DNA of 5,801 bases, from NCBI GenBank assembly GCA_900313545.1, contig OMRS01000011.1, positions 1 through 5,801 of the forward strand, read 5' to 3'. Made by a program: the position numbers and the translations under genes. A model generated the notes under the pieces. The model did no database searches. It was not told the origin of the DNA and saw only the letters and a program-made list of their open reading frames with translations. This document shows positions 5,379 through 5,801 of this stretch, piece after piece (positions within the stretch are counted from its first letter, which is position 1; every line of letters begins with the position of its first letter). The stretch comes from an uncultured Eubacteriales bacterium. Lineage in GTDB: Bacteria > Bacillota_A > Clostridia > Christensenellales > Aristaeellaceae.

Positions 5379-5407
5379 TTGACCATTTCTGTACGCACAA
5401 TTACAAT
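5379..5407 (+). promoter_or_regulatory. Strong sigma-A promoter of the PAS protein gene
   Basis: TTGACC (5379-5384, 5/6 match) and TACAAT (5402-5407, 5/6 match) are separated by exactly 17 bases. The predicted start near 5414 leaves about 45 bases of leader before ATG 5459. The short A+T-rich island stands out against the G+C-rich flanks. Confidence 0.75.
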
Positions 5408-5458
5408 TTGCACAGTACGTCCACACAGACCTGACCCGAAAAGAGGAGCAACCACGAT

Positions 5459-5801
5459 ATGGACACGATGAAACGATATGAGTTTTCACCGCAGGCCAGG
5501 GCGGCGCTTGAGGACCTCCGGGTGCCCCTTGCCATCTATCAGAAGGTCGGAAGAAATGTGAACACCCTGATGGTGTCAGACGGTTTTCTGGAGGTGTTCG
5601 GCTTTGACAGCCGGGAAAAGGCATGCCTGGAGATGGACCGGGACATGTATGCCTACACACATCCGGAGGATCTGTCCCGGGTGACGGAAGCCGCCATCCG
5701 GTTTACGAGGGAAGAGGCCCCCTATGACCTGTATTACAGGGTCCGGAGCAGACGCGGCGGGGAATACCGGATGATCCACTCCGTGGGCAGGCACGTGACC
5801 A
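5459..5801 (+). CDS. PAS-domain sensory protein, N-terminal part (3' truncated)
   Basis: ATG 5459 follows GAGGAG (5443-5448) by 10 bases. The frame stays open for 114 codons to the window end, so no stop is seen. An in-frame ATG at 5468 is a less well spaced alternative. The product begins MDTMKRYEFSPQARAALEDL. Residues about 22-114 form a PAS fold: LRVPLAIYQ, SDGFLEVFGF, DMYAYTHPEDLSRV and EYRMIHSVGRHV are the recognisable strands and helix of this family. It has no signal peptide or membrane segment so far, so it should be cytoplasmic. In gut Clostridia this PAS type is very often the first domain of multidomain proteins carrying GGDEF or GGDEF-EAL, so a second c-di-GMP protein is likely. 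The output domain lies outside the window, and a histidine kinase is an alternative. Confidence 0.85.
   Translation, partial: MDTMKRYEFSPQARAALEDLRVPLAIYQKVGRNVNTLMVSDGFLEVFGFDSREKACLEMDRDMYAYTHPEDLSRVTEAAIRFTREEAPYDLYYRVRSRRGGEYRMIHSVGRHVT

Noticed and set aside
3866..5434. Plus-strand open frame of 522 codons overlapping the exporter
   Set aside because: It is another frame of the MATE gene, rich in Arg, Gly, Pro and His, without family motifs; the MATE frame has clear membrane segments and signatures.
4350..5660. Long minus-strand open frame (436 codons) opposite the exporter and PAS genes
   Set aside because: It crosses two well supported + strand genes and the promoter between them; its composition (His, Gln, Gly, Glu-rich) is that of an antisense shadow.
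1..5801. CRISPR array, insertion sequence, phage, toxin-antitoxin or defence genes
   Set aside because: No regularly spaced direct repeats, transposase, integrase, terminal inverted repeats or defence-family motifs were seen on either strand; the repeated DNA at about 840-1560 is explained by the three peptidoglycan-binding domains.

Overview
The window reads as chromosomal DNA from a G+C-rich member of the Bacillota, most likely a gut-type Clostridia (Lachnospiraceae/Oscillospiraceae-like). This is inferred from AGGAGG-type ribosome binding sites, intrinsic terminators, A+T-rich sigma-A promoters embedded in G+C-rich DNA, and the protein families present. All five supported genes lie on the + strand. 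No RNA gene, mobile element, CRISPR array or phage gene was seen.

Layout: (1) positions 2-448, the C-terminal 148 codons of a gene that begins before the window, whose tail resembles the non-catalytic end of clostripain-like proteins (tentative). (2) A 295-base regulatory gap with a terminator-like hairpin, two good promoters, a 12-bp palindrome, a possible 17-codon leader peptide and two Rex-like motifs. (3) 744-2042, a secreted protein with three peptidoglycan-binding repeats and a C-terminal domain with a His/Cys arrangement like that of L,D-transpeptidases, closed by a clear terminator. (4) 2368-3711, a membrane diguanylate cyclase with a helical extracytoplasmic sensor, a canonical GGDEF site and an intact RxxD inhibitory site, followed by a long wobble-rich terminator. 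(5) 3972-5345, a MATE-family multidrug/toxin exporter starting at TTG, with an operator-like inverted repeat over its predicted transcription start. (6) 5459 to the window end, the N-terminal PAS domain of a sensory protein, of the kind often joined to GGDEF or GGDEF-EAL modules in gut Clostridia.

The last four genes each appear to have their own promoter, and the second and third end in terminators, so the window looks like a row of single-gene transcription units rather than an operon. The themes are envelope (cell-wall-binding protein, exporter) and signalling (c-di-GMP synthesis, PAS sensor). Nothing in the sequence proves that they act together. I found no convincing sign of a wholly new system. 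The points most worth checking are the variant transpeptidase-like domain and the layered leader upstream of it.
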